A stretch of DNA of 64,000 nt from JAJPKK01 sp963747835 (GTDB taxonomy: Bacteria > Pseudomonadota > Alphaproteobacteria > Rhizobiales > Xanthobacteraceae): contig CAVVGO010000007.1 of NCBI GenBank assembly GCA_963747835.1, positions 558,001-622,000 of the forward strand. Direction: 5' to 3'. Position 1 is the first letter of the stretch. Every line of letters starts with the position of its first letter. Both the position numbers and the translations under genes were made by a program. Below, in pieces: positions 24,495 through 32,023 of the stretch. Below the pieces are notes generated by a model. That model did not search any database. It was not told the DNA's origin and worked only from the letters and a program-made list of their open reading frames with translations.

Positions 24495-26147
24495 ATGTCC
24501 GCCGCCATGCTCGACCGCGCGCCGACCCGGTATGACGACAAGATCTACGGCCCGGACTGGCGCGCCTGGGCCGACCCGGACGTGCCCGAGGAATTCGCGC
24601 CGACCACCCTGTTGCTCGACCGCCATCTCGGCACGCCGGTCGAGCACAAGGCCGCCATCATCGTGGACGGCGAGGCGACGAGCTACGGCGCGCTGACGAC
24701 GCTCGTGGCCGGGGTTTCGGCAGGGCTGCGGTCGATCGGCATCGCGCCGGAACACCGCATCCTGCTGTTCGGCACCGACAGCCTCGACTACGTCGCCATG
24801 TGGCTCGGCACGGTGCGGGCCGGCGCCATCCCGGCCGTGGTGTCCGATCTCTACAAGGCGCCTGACCTCCTGTATTTCCTCCGCGACACCGCAGTCGGGA
24901 CGCTGTTCATCGACGCCGAGCAGTTGCCCAAGCTCGTCGAGATCGCGGCTGACCTGCCGGCGGCGCTACGCACCGTCATCGTCCGCGGCGATTTCGCCGC
25001 CGACCTCACCGGCCGTTTGGCGAACCGCGCGGCGCTGCCGTTCGCCGCGATCCGCAACTCCGGCGCGCCCGCGATCCCGCCCTGCGTCCGGCATCGCAAC
25101 GACGTCGCCTACATGTTCTTCTCCGGCGGCACCACCGGCACCGCCAAGGGCATCACCCACCTCGCCCATGATTTCATGCTTGTGCCCGAGCGCCACGGCC
25201 GGTTCTGGGAATACCGGGAAAGCGACGTGGTATTCGCCACCTCGAAGAAATATTTCACCCACGGGCTATGGCCGGGCCTGCTGATCCCGCTCTACTGGGG
25301 CGCGACCGCCGCGCTCATCCGCAAGCCGCCGGCGCCCGACCTCGTGCTGCATACGATGGCGCAGGCACGGGTGACCAAGCTCGTCACGGTGCCGACCGTC
25401 CTGAAGAACATCCTGGAGCACGTGCGGCTGTCCGGCGTAAAGCCGCAGTTTCCGGCTCTCGACTTCGCCGTCAGCGCATCGGAGAAAATGCCGCCGGAGA
25501 TCTTCTCCAATTTCCACGAGCAGTTCGCCATCGAGTTGTTCAATTCAATCGGCAGTTCGGAGATCACCTATGAGTGGATCGCGAACCGCCAGAAAAGCTT
25601 TAAGCGAGGCAGCCTGGGCAAGCCGGTGTTCGGTTACGAAGTGCGACTTGTGAGCCCCGATGGCGAGGTCACCGAGCCGAACGTGCCCGGCGAAGCCTGG
25701 ATCAAGAGCAAGACCGCGTGCTTTTTCTACTGGCGCAAATACGACAAGTCCCGCGAGACCTTCATCGGCGAATGGACCCGCACCGGCGACAACCTTTATT
25801 TCGACGAGGACGGCTTCTACTGGTTCTCCGGACGCGACAACGACATGTTCAAGGTCAGGGGAATGTGGGTGACGCCGATCGAGATCGAGGCAGCGCTCAC
25901 CGGCCACACGGCGGTACGCGAGGCCGCCGTGGTGTCGTTCACGGACAGCGACGGCTTCACCAAGCCGATGGCCTACGTAGTGCTGCGCGAGGGGTTCGCG
26001 CGCGACGACGTGCTGATCGCAGAGCTGTGCGCCGCTGTGCGCACGATCGGCGGCTACAAGGTGCCAGAGCGCTACGAGTTCATCGACGCGTTGCCGCGCA
26101 CGACGCTGCTCAAGATCGACCGGCGGGCGCTGCGCGGACGCGGATGA
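24495..26147 (+). CDS. Benzoate-CoA-ligase-like AMP-forming CoA synthetase
   Basis: A protein of 550 residues. It opens in the style of aryl-CoA ligases (YDDKIYGPDWRAW...VPEEFAPTTLLLDRHL). Motifs: DVAYMFFSGGTTGTAKGITH (phosphate loop), ATSKKYFTHGLWPGLLIPLY (benzoate-ligase-type acyl pocket), IELFNSIGSSEITYEW, RTGDNLYFDEDGFYWFSGR, FKVRGMWVTPIEIE, and the catalytic Lys near the C-terminus (TTLLKIDRRAL). It forms the CoA ester of an aromatic or heteroaromatic acid. It sits 15 bases after UbiD paralogue 3, with no strong ribosome site of its own, which fits translational coupling. 2-Furoate is one candidate substrate by analogy with HmfD; benzoate-type acids are equally possible. Confidence 0.92.
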   Translation: MSAAMLDRAPTRYDDKIYGPDWRAWADPDVPEEFAPTTLLLDRHLGTPVEHKAAIIVDGEATSYGALTTLVAGVSAGLRSIGIAPEHRILLFGTDSLDYVAMWLGTVRAGAIPAVVSDLYKAPDLLYFLRDTAVGTLFIDAEQLPKLVEIAADLPAALRTVIVRGDFAADLTGRLANRAALPFAAIRNSGAPAIPPCVRHRNDVAYMFFSGGTTGTAKGITHLAHDFMLVPERHGRFWEYRESDVVFATSKKYFTHGLWPGLLIPLYWGATAALIRKPPAPDLVLHTMAQARVTKLVTVPTVLKNILEHVRLSGVKPQFPALDFAVSASEKMPPEIFSNFHEQFAIELFNSIGSSEITYEWIANRQKSFKRGSLGKPVFGYEVRLVSPDGEVTEPNVPGEAWIKSKTACFFYWRKYDKSRETFIGEWTRTGDNLYFDEDGFYWFSGRDNDMFKVRGMWVTPIEIEAALTGHTAVREAAVVSFTDSDGFTKPMAYVVLREGFARDDVLIAELCAAVRTIGGYKVPERYEFIDALPRTTLLKIDRRALRGRG

Positions 26148-26155
26148 ACCCGAAG

Positions 26156-26229
26156 GGTGGATTTAGCGCAGCGTAATCCGCCGTTTCGGCCGAACGGCGG
26201 CTGACTACGCCTTCGGCTAATCCGCCCCA
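26156..26229. repeat. Intergenic palindromic repeat between convergent genes (possible bidirectional terminator)
   Basis: The segment gggtggatttagcgcagcg ... ccttcggctaatccgcccc has imperfect outer arms. Its centre is a perfect 8-base hairpin, ccgccgtt-tcggccg-aacggcgg at 26178-26200. It fills almost the whole gap between the CoA-ligase stop and the convergent amidohydrolase stop. There is no T tract, so a terminator role is inferred only from position. Confidence 0.6.
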
Positions 26230-26237
26230 CAACTTTG

Positions 26238-27848
26238 TTACGCCACGCCGCCATCCACGCCGCGCCGCAGCACCTTGCCGGGCAACGCGCCGGTGTGGGT
26301 CGCATCCTCGACCACGATCACGCCGTTGACGATGACGGTGGTGCGCGCGCCGCTCGGATAACGATGGGGGTCCGTATAGGTGGCGAGATCGCGAAAATCC
26401 TTAGGATCGAAGATCGCCACGTCGGCACAAAAACCCCGGCGCAGCAGACCGCGATCGGTGAACTTCAACGCGCGCGCAGTGGCGCCCGTCATCTTGTGGA
26501 TCGCGTGTTCGAGCGGCAGCGCCGCGAGTTCGCCGACATAGTGGTCGATGACGCGCGGGAAGGTGCCGTAGAAGCGCGGATGCGGCATGCCCTGGCTCAC
26601 GGTGCCGTAGGTCGCGACGCAATTGCCGTCGGAGCCGATCAGCGCCGATGGCGATGCCACGATCTGCGTGACATCGTCCTCGGAGATCGAGGTAACCAGC
26701 ACGCGGGTGGAGCCGTTGTCCTCGATGAGATAATCGCACACGCAATCGACCGGGTCCTGGCCGCGCTCCACCGCGAGTTGCCCGAAGGTGCGGCCGGCGT
26801 GCTGCGGCAGGTTGGGCGTGACCGAGATGCGCACGCTGTCCCATGACGGCACGTGGCCCCAATTGTTGAGGCCGTGCCGGTTGATGTCGATGCGGATGCG
26901 GGTGCGCGTCTCGGCAAGCCGCAGCCGCTCCAGCATGGCGGCGACGCCGCCCGCCTGCACCCATTGGGGCAACAGGTTCTTCAGCGGATTGCTGCCGGCC
27001 GTGTACGGATAGGCGTCGCAGTCGACGTCGAGGCCGCGCCGGCGCGCCTCCGCGATCATGTCGAGCCCCTGTTGGGCTTTACCCCAATTGTTGACCCCGG
27101 AACACTTGAAGTGGACGATCTCCACATGCACGCCGCAGGTCTGCGCGATCGCGATCGCCTCGTCGAGCGCGTCGAGCACATGGTCGGATTCATCACGCAG
27201 ATGCGTGAAATAGGCCGCGTTGTGGCGCTTGAGCACGTGGCCGAGCGCCGTCAGTTCGGCCGGCTCCGCGTAGGAGCCGGGAGCCGTGAAGAGGCCCGAA
27301 CTCATGCCGAGCGCACCCGCCTCCAGACCCTCGGTCAACAGCGCGACCATGCGGTCGAATTCCGCAGCCGATGGAGCGCGCTCCTCCATGCCCATAACCA
27401 TCAGGCGCAACGTGTTGTGGCCGACCAGCATGCCGGCGTTGACCGATGTCGCCGGGAACGTTTCAAGATATTCCGCAAAGCCCATCTCTCGGAACGGCAG
27501 CCATGGCGCGCTCGGGCTCAGATAATCGCGCAATAGCGCGACCTTGCCGGGCAGCACCGGTGCGACCGAATAACCGCAATGGCCGATGATCTCCGTAGTG
27601 ACGCCCTGGCGCACCTTGCTCTCGGCCTTGGGATTGATCGGGAGGGTGAAATCCGAATGGGTCTTGATGTCGATGAAGCCGGGCGCGACCGCGAGCCCCG
27701 TCGCATCGATGACCCTGGGCGCATCGCGCGGCAGATCGGGTGCCATCGCCGCGATGCGGCCGCTCGTGATGGCGACATCGCAAAGCGTACCGGCGCTGCC
27801 GCTGCCGTCGAACACCAAGCCGCCGCGTATCAGGATATCGCTGGTCAT
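26238..27848 (-). CDS. N-acyl-D-amino-acid deacylase / D-aminoacylase-type amidohydrolase
   Basis: A protein of 536 residues from ATG 27848 (MTSDILIRGGLVFDG). The frame extends further upstream without family similarity. The N-terminal GGLVFDGSG...GLAVAPGFIDIKTHSDF is the beta-sandwich plus first metal motif, with an H-x-D-type THSDF in place of the usual H-x-H-x-D. QGVTTEIIGHCGYSVAP carries the conserved bridging Cys of D-aminoacylases, GMSSGLFTAPGSYAEPAEL and YFTHLRDESD follow, and the C-terminal IGSDGNC holds the catalytic Asp. The family hydrolyses N-acyl-D-amino acids, or dihydropyrimidine- or imide-like amides. It is convergent with the catabolic island. Confidence 0.87.
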   Translation of the reverse strand: MTSDILIRGGLVFDGSGSAGTLCDVAITSGRIAAMAPDLPRDAPRVIDATGLAVAPGFIDIKTHSDFTLPINPKAESKVRQGVTTEIIGHCGYSVAPVLPGKVALLRDYLSPSAPWLPFREMGFAEYLETFPATSVNAGMLVGHNTLRLMVMGMEERAPSAAEFDRMVALLTEGLEAGALGMSSGLFTAPGSYAEPAELTALGHVLKRHNAAYFTHLRDESDHVLDALDEAIAIAQTCGVHVEIVHFKCSGVNNWGKAQQGLDMIAEARRRGLDVDCDAYPYTAGSNPLKNLLPQWVQAGGVAAMLERLRLAETRTRIRIDINRHGLNNWGHVPSWDSVRISVTPNLPQHAGRTFGQLAVERGQDPVDCVCDYLIEDNGSTRVLVTSISEDDVTQIVASPSALIGSDGNCVATYGTVSQGMPHPRFYGTFPRVIDHYVGELAALPLEHAIHKMTGATARALKFTDRGLLRRGFCADVAIFDPKDFRDLATYTDPHRYPSGARTTVIVNGVIVVEDATHTGALPGKVLRRGVDGGVA

Positions 27849-28072
27849 GTGGAATCCGCTGTCCCCCGCAAAAGCGCGATTGTGACAAATTCCCGTTGGC
27901 CGCGTCGAGTGCAGCGGCCGCAGGCGCCAGCATACCGACATGCCGCCAGCGCGGGTCGGATGAGGGAATTTCGTCGAGCGAGTTGCAACCGCATAGGTTT
28001 CATCCGATATGACCCGAGCCGGACGTATCGGAGAAATCTGCTGTCGCGACCAAGCCAACAGGAGCTGCTGCC

Positions 28073-28786
28073 ATGATCGACTGCTATTATTGGACCACGC
28101 CCAACGGCCACAAGGTGACAATTTTTCTCGAAGAGGCTGGGTTGCAGTACAAGATTTTTCCGGTGAACATCGGCAAGGGAGAACAATTCGAGCGCAAGTT
28201 CCTGGAGGTCTCGCCGAACAACCGCATTCCGGCGATCGTTGACCATGAGCCGGCGGGTGGGGGCAAGCCGATTTCGGTGTTCGAGTCGGGGGCGATCCTG
28301 CTCTACCTCGCCGAGAAGACCGGAAAATTCATTTCGCACGACCTGCGCACACGGGTCGAGACGCTGGAATGGCTGTTTTGGCAGATGGGCGGTCTCGGAC
28401 CGATGTCCGGACAGAACAATCACTTCGCCAGCTACGCGACCGAGAAGCTGCCCTACGCGATCGATCGCTACCGCAACGAGGTCAATCGCCTCTACGGCGT
28501 TCTCGACCGCCGCCTGGCCGATCGCCCGTATCTGGCCGGCGATTACTCGATCGCCGACATGGCGAGCTATCCGTGGATCGTGCCCCATGAGCGGCAAGGC
28601 CAGAAGATCGCCGATTTCCCGCACCTTAAGCGCTGGCTCGAAGCCATCGCGGCGCGCCCCGCAGTGGTTCGCGCCTATGCGCTGGTCAAGGATGTCAATC
28701 CGACCCAGGGCGGCGTGCGCACCGCCGAGGAGCGCGCGATCCTGTTCGGACAGACGGCCGCTTCCGTGCAGTCGGCGGTGCGCTGA
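28073..28786 (+). CDS. yfcG: YfcG-type glutathione S-transferase / disulfide-bond oxidoreductase
   Basis: A protein of 237 residues, ATG 28073 behind CAGGAG. It follows E. coli YfcG closely: WTTPNGHKVTIFLEEAGLQY at the N-terminal thioredoxin-like domain, FLEVSPNNRIPAIVDHEP, then ESGAILLYLAEKTGKF (gamma-glutamyl-binding ES motif), and the all-helical domain with WLFWQMGGLGPMSGQNNHF and YSIADMASYPW. YfcG-type proteins bind two glutathiones and reduce disulfides with little classic GST activity. A cytoplasmic redox role is expected. It stands alone, divergent from the D-aminoacylase-like gene. Confidence 0.92.
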   Translation: MIDCYYWTTPNGHKVTIFLEEAGLQYKIFPVNIGKGEQFERKFLEVSPNNRIPAIVDHEPAGGGKPISVFESGAILLYLAEKTGKFISHDLRTRVETLEWLFWQMGGLGPMSGQNNHFASYATEKLPYAIDRYRNEVNRLYGVLDRRLADRPYLAGDYSIADMASYPWIVPHERQGQKIADFPHLKRWLEAIAARPAVVRAYALVKDVNPTQGGVRTAEERAILFGQTAASVQSAVR

Positions 28787-29109
28787 CCGACCGCGGCGTC
28801 GTTTACGTCCGCCGGGTAAATCCCCGCGGTCGGGCAGTCGTGCTCAATCGCGGCGATTGCTGTTCTAGCGCCGCCGCGCCGCTTCTACTGGTACTGCTCA
28901 ACCGTGACGCGGTGCCGCAAGAAGGCGTGATGGCCGTCACAGCGCACGGAAATCATTTCGAATATTTAATTTTAGGATGAACGTTTCTAAAGCTTTTCGC
29001 CGCACTCTGGACACGTGTGTTCCGGAAGCTGACCGCGATCGCGCCGACGTCGCGTTTGCGATCAGCATCGTGCCTACGGCGCGTTTGCGCCGCACCGGGA
29101 GAGAGCGAC
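28787..29109. other. 323-base intergenic region; hairpin at its start, AT-rich stretch in the middle
   Basis: Immediately after the GST stop, ccgaccgcgg (28787-28796) and ccgcggtcgg (28824-28833) form a perfect 10-base stem with a 27-base loop, a candidate terminator without a T tract. A markedly AT-rich stretch (tcgaatatttaattttagg, about 28957-28976) may hold the promoter for the DUF1800/DUF1501 pair. No small gene with a ribosome site is evident. Confidence 0.5.
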
Positions 29110-30579
29110 ATGGTCGCGGACCCCAAGACATTTGATCCCGCATTGGCGGACCCCAATGCCAAGGCCGCGTTTGCGCTTCATCGCTTCGGCCTCGGGCCGC
29201 GCGCCGGTTCGATCGCGGCGATCGCATCAGATCCGCGTGGCGCGCTTCTCGCCGAGTTGGCCCGGCCGGGCGCCGGCCAAGTGATCGACACCGCCATGCG
29301 GACGAGCGGCGACGCCGCCCGTGCGGCATTCGAGTTTCGCCAGACCCAACAGGCGGCACGGCTTGCCGAGCGCGCGGCCGCCAAGCCGCAATCTCCGTCG
29401 CAGCCCTCGCCGCCGGCCGGCGACCCGGCAAGCCCTGATCCCGCCATGGCGGACGCCAAGCCGAAGCCCAATCCGGTCACGCCCGTTCCGCAGCAGATCT
29501 ATCGCCAAGAGGCCAAGGCCCGCATCGACGCCGCGCTCAATGCCGAGATCGGCTTTGCCGAACGGCTCGCGTGGTTCTGGTCCAACCACTTCTGCGTCTC
29601 CGCCGACAAGGCCGGCGTGCGGCCACTCGCGGGCGCCTATGAGCGCGAGGCAATTCGCCCGCACGTCACCGGCCGCTTCGCCGACATGCTGCTCGCGGTA
29701 GAGACCCATCCAGCGATGCTGATCTATCTCGATAATGCGCGCTCGATCGGCCCTGATTCCCAGGCCGGCCTCAATCGCGGCAAGGGCCTCAACGAAAACC
29801 TCGCCCGCGAAATCCTCGAGCTCCATACCCTCGGGGTCCGCAGCGTCTACACCCAGGACGACGTGACGCGATTTGCCAATGTCATCACCGGCTGGACCGT
29901 GATTCCGCCGCGGCTCCCCCATGGCGGCGAATTCCTGTTCGAACCGCGCATGCACGAGCCCGGACAGCAGACGCTGATCGGCAAGGCGTTCCCGGACGGC
30001 GAATTCGACCAGGGCCGCGCCGCGCTCGCCATGCTGGCGCGCCATCCCGCCACCGCGCAACACATTGCCGCAAAGCTGGTCCGCCATTTCGTCAGCGATC
30101 AACCGGTGCCGGCGCTTGCCGACGAACTCGCGAAGCGGTTCATGGCGACCGACGGCGATCTCAAGGAAGTTGCGACGACGCTCGTCACAGCGCCGGAGTC
30201 GTGGAATGCGGCCGACCGTAAGCTCAAGCGCCCCGGCGAATGGATCGTCGCGGCGCTGCGCGCTATTGGCGTGACGCCGCCGGACATCGGACCGGTCATC
30301 CAGGCGCACAATCTGCTTGGTGAGCCGCTGTGGCGCCCGGCAGCGCCGGCAGGCTTTTCCGATGACGACGCTGCCTGGCTTGACGGGCTGGCGCAGCGGC
30401 TTGACGTTGCCAACCAGCTGGCGCGACGCGTCGCCGGCATGATCGATCCCGAAGCCGCGCTGGAGGCGGGCCTCGGGCCGTTGGCCTCCGACGAAACCAG
30501 GACCGCGATCCGCCGCGCCGAAAGCCGGCCCCAGGCCCTGACCATGCTGTTGATGGCACCCGAATTCCAGCGGAGATGA
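29110..30579 (+). CDS. DUF1800-family protein
   Basis: A protein of 489 residues. I start at ATG 29110 (MVADPKTFDP), behind GGGAGAGAG; the in-frame ATG at 29017 adds 31 Arg/Cys-rich residues that look non-coding. DUF1800 features: ALHRFGLGPRAGSI at the start, RLAWFWSNHFCVSADKAGVRPLAGAYEREAIRPH, NENLAREILELHTLGVRSVYTQDDV, ITGWTV, and IAAKLVRHFVSDQP. A Pro/Ala-rich linker spans about 85-125. The family is nearly always paired with DUF1501, as here with a 4-base ATGA overlap or close spacing. The biochemical role is unknown. Unlike its partner it shows no export signal at the chosen start. Confidence 0.88.
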   Translation: MVADPKTFDPALADPNAKAAFALHRFGLGPRAGSIAAIASDPRGALLAELARPGAGQVIDTAMRTSGDAARAAFEFRQTQQAARLAERAAAKPQSPSQPSPPAGDPASPDPAMADAKPKPNPVTPVPQQIYRQEAKARIDAALNAEIGFAERLAWFWSNHFCVSADKAGVRPLAGAYEREAIRPHVTGRFADMLLAVETHPAMLIYLDNARSIGPDSQAGLNRGKGLNENLAREILELHTLGVRSVYTQDDVTRFANVITGWTVIPPRLPHGGEFLFEPRMHEPGQQTLIGKAFPDGEFDQGRAALAMLARHPATAQHIAAKLVRHFVSDQPVPALADELAKRFMATDGDLKEVATTLVTAPESWNAADRKLKRPGEWIVAALRAIGVTPPDIGPVIQAHNLLGEPLWRPAAPAGFSDDDAAWLDGLAQRLDVANQLARRVAGMIDPEAALEAGLGPLASDETRTAIRRAESRPQALTMLLMAPEFQRR

Positions 30580-30581
30580 CG

Positions 30582-31826
30582 ATGCGCAACATCCACGCCG
30601 CCACACGCCGCGAACTGTTGCTCGCCTCCGGCGTGCTGTTCGCCTGGGCCTATATGCCCAAACAGGCGCGCGCGGAAGGCCGCGATCCACGCCTGCTCGT
30701 GGTGGTGCTGCGGGGCGCGCTCGATGGGCTCGCCGCGGTGGCGCCGGTCGGCGACCGCGACTGGGTGGCGCTGCGCGGCGACAAGCTGGTCCGCCTCGAC
30801 GGCCCGACGCCGGGCCTGCCGCTCGACAACTTCTTCGCGCTAAATCCCGCGATGCCCAACCTGCACCGGCTCTACCGCGCCGGTGAAGCCACCATCGTGC
30901 ACGCGGTGGCGACGCCGTACCGGGAGCGCTCGCATTTCGACGGCCAGGACGTGCTGGAGAGCGGCCTCGGCTCCCCCGGCCCCACCGATACCGGCTGGCT
31001 CAATCGCGCCCTCGGTGCCCTAGCGCCGGACGGCCGGGTCGATCCCGGCAATCGCAAGGCGTTCGCAATCGGTCCGGTAACGCCGCTGGTTGCGCGCGGT
31101 CCGGCGCCGGTGCTGTCATGGACGCCGCCGCGTCTGGAGCCCGCGACCGACGACACGCTCATGCGCCTCCTCGATCTCTATCGCCACACCGACCCGGCGC
31201 TCGCGCGCGCGCTCGAAGAGCGCATCGGGCTTGCCGCCATTGCCCGTGCCGGCGGCATCGAGACCGCGCCCGGCAAGGCGGCCGCAGCGGGCGCCGCCCA
31301 GGTCCGTGCCTATTTCGCCGAATCCGCCGGCAGTGCCGCCAAGTTCATGGCGCGGCCCGACGGGCCGCGGGTTGGGGCGCTTGCGTTCGACGGCTGGGAC
31401 ACTCACGCGGACGAAGGCGCGGTGAACGGGCGCCTCGCGGCCCTGCTGGGCGCACTTGACGGCGCCGTCGCGGCAATCGAGACCAACATGGGTGCGGCGT
31501 GGCGCGACACCGTCGTGGTCGTGGTGACGGAATTCGGGCGTACCGCTCGCATCAACGGCACCGACGGCACCGACCACGGTACCGGCACCATCGCGTTGCT
31601 GGCGGGCGGCGCCGTGAGGGGCGGGCGCGTGATCGCCGACTGGCCGGGACTCAGAGAAGCCGACCTGCTCCAGAACCGCGACCTCAAGCCCACCACGGAT
31701 CTACGCGCCGTGCTCAAGGGCGTGCTGCGCGACCACCTGCGGGTTCCGGACACGGCGCTTGCCGCCAAAGTGTTTCCCGAAAGCGCTACCGTGAGGGCGA
31801 CGACGGGCCTGGTCTCGGCGGCATAG
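30582..31826 (+). CDS. DUF1501-family exported protein (Tat-type leader)
   Basis: A protein of 414 residues. ATG 30582 has CGGAG six bases upstream; ATG 30576 overlaps the DUF1800 stop as ATGA and is the alternative. The leader reads ATRRELLLASGVLFAWAYMP...ARA/EG, a twin-arginine signal. The alkaline-phosphatase-like DUF1501 fold is suggested by LLVVVLRGALDGLAAV, HFDGQDVLESG, FDGWDTHADEGA, VVVVTEFGRTARINGTDGTDHGTG and a conserved D-x-x-P-T-TDLRAVLKG near the end. The pair is widespread but has no settled function; sulfatase-like hydrolysis has been suggested from fold only. Confidence 0.88.
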   Translation: MRNIHAATRRELLLASGVLFAWAYMPKQARAEGRDPRLLVVVLRGALDGLAAVAPVGDRDWVALRGDKLVRLDGPTPGLPLDNFFALNPAMPNLHRLYRAGEATIVHAVATPYRERSHFDGQDVLESGLGSPGPTDTGWLNRALGALAPDGRVDPGNRKAFAIGPVTPLVARGPAPVLSWTPPRLEPATDDTLMRLLDLYRHTDPALARALEERIGLAAIARAGGIETAPGKAAAAGAAQVRAYFAESAGSAAKFMARPDGPRVGALAFDGWDTHADEGAVNGRLAALLGALDGAVAAIETNMGAAWRDTVVVVVTEFGRTARINGTDGTDHGTGTIALLAGGAVRGGRVIADWPGLREADLLQNRDLKPTTDLRAVLKGVLRDHLRVPDTALAAKVFPESATVRATTGLVSAA

Positions 31827-32023
31827 CGATCAGGAATTCGCAGGCCGGCGTTGTTCGGCAATTACAGTTGAGCGCACGAAAATCTCGCCAAGATGAACTT
31901 TTTTTGACGCACTCCGCGGGGCGCAAATTGCGCGAACGCAAACATTGTGCGGACTGAATTGTCTCGCGGCTACGGATGCTATAATATTTAGAAGCTGCGG
32001 TTTGTGATTGCCGGAATGCCCAA

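Noticed and set aside
29017..29109. Alternative upstream start for the DUF1800 protein
   Set aside because: The added residues are Arg/Cys-rich without a signal peptide, and ATG 29110 has a good ribosome site.
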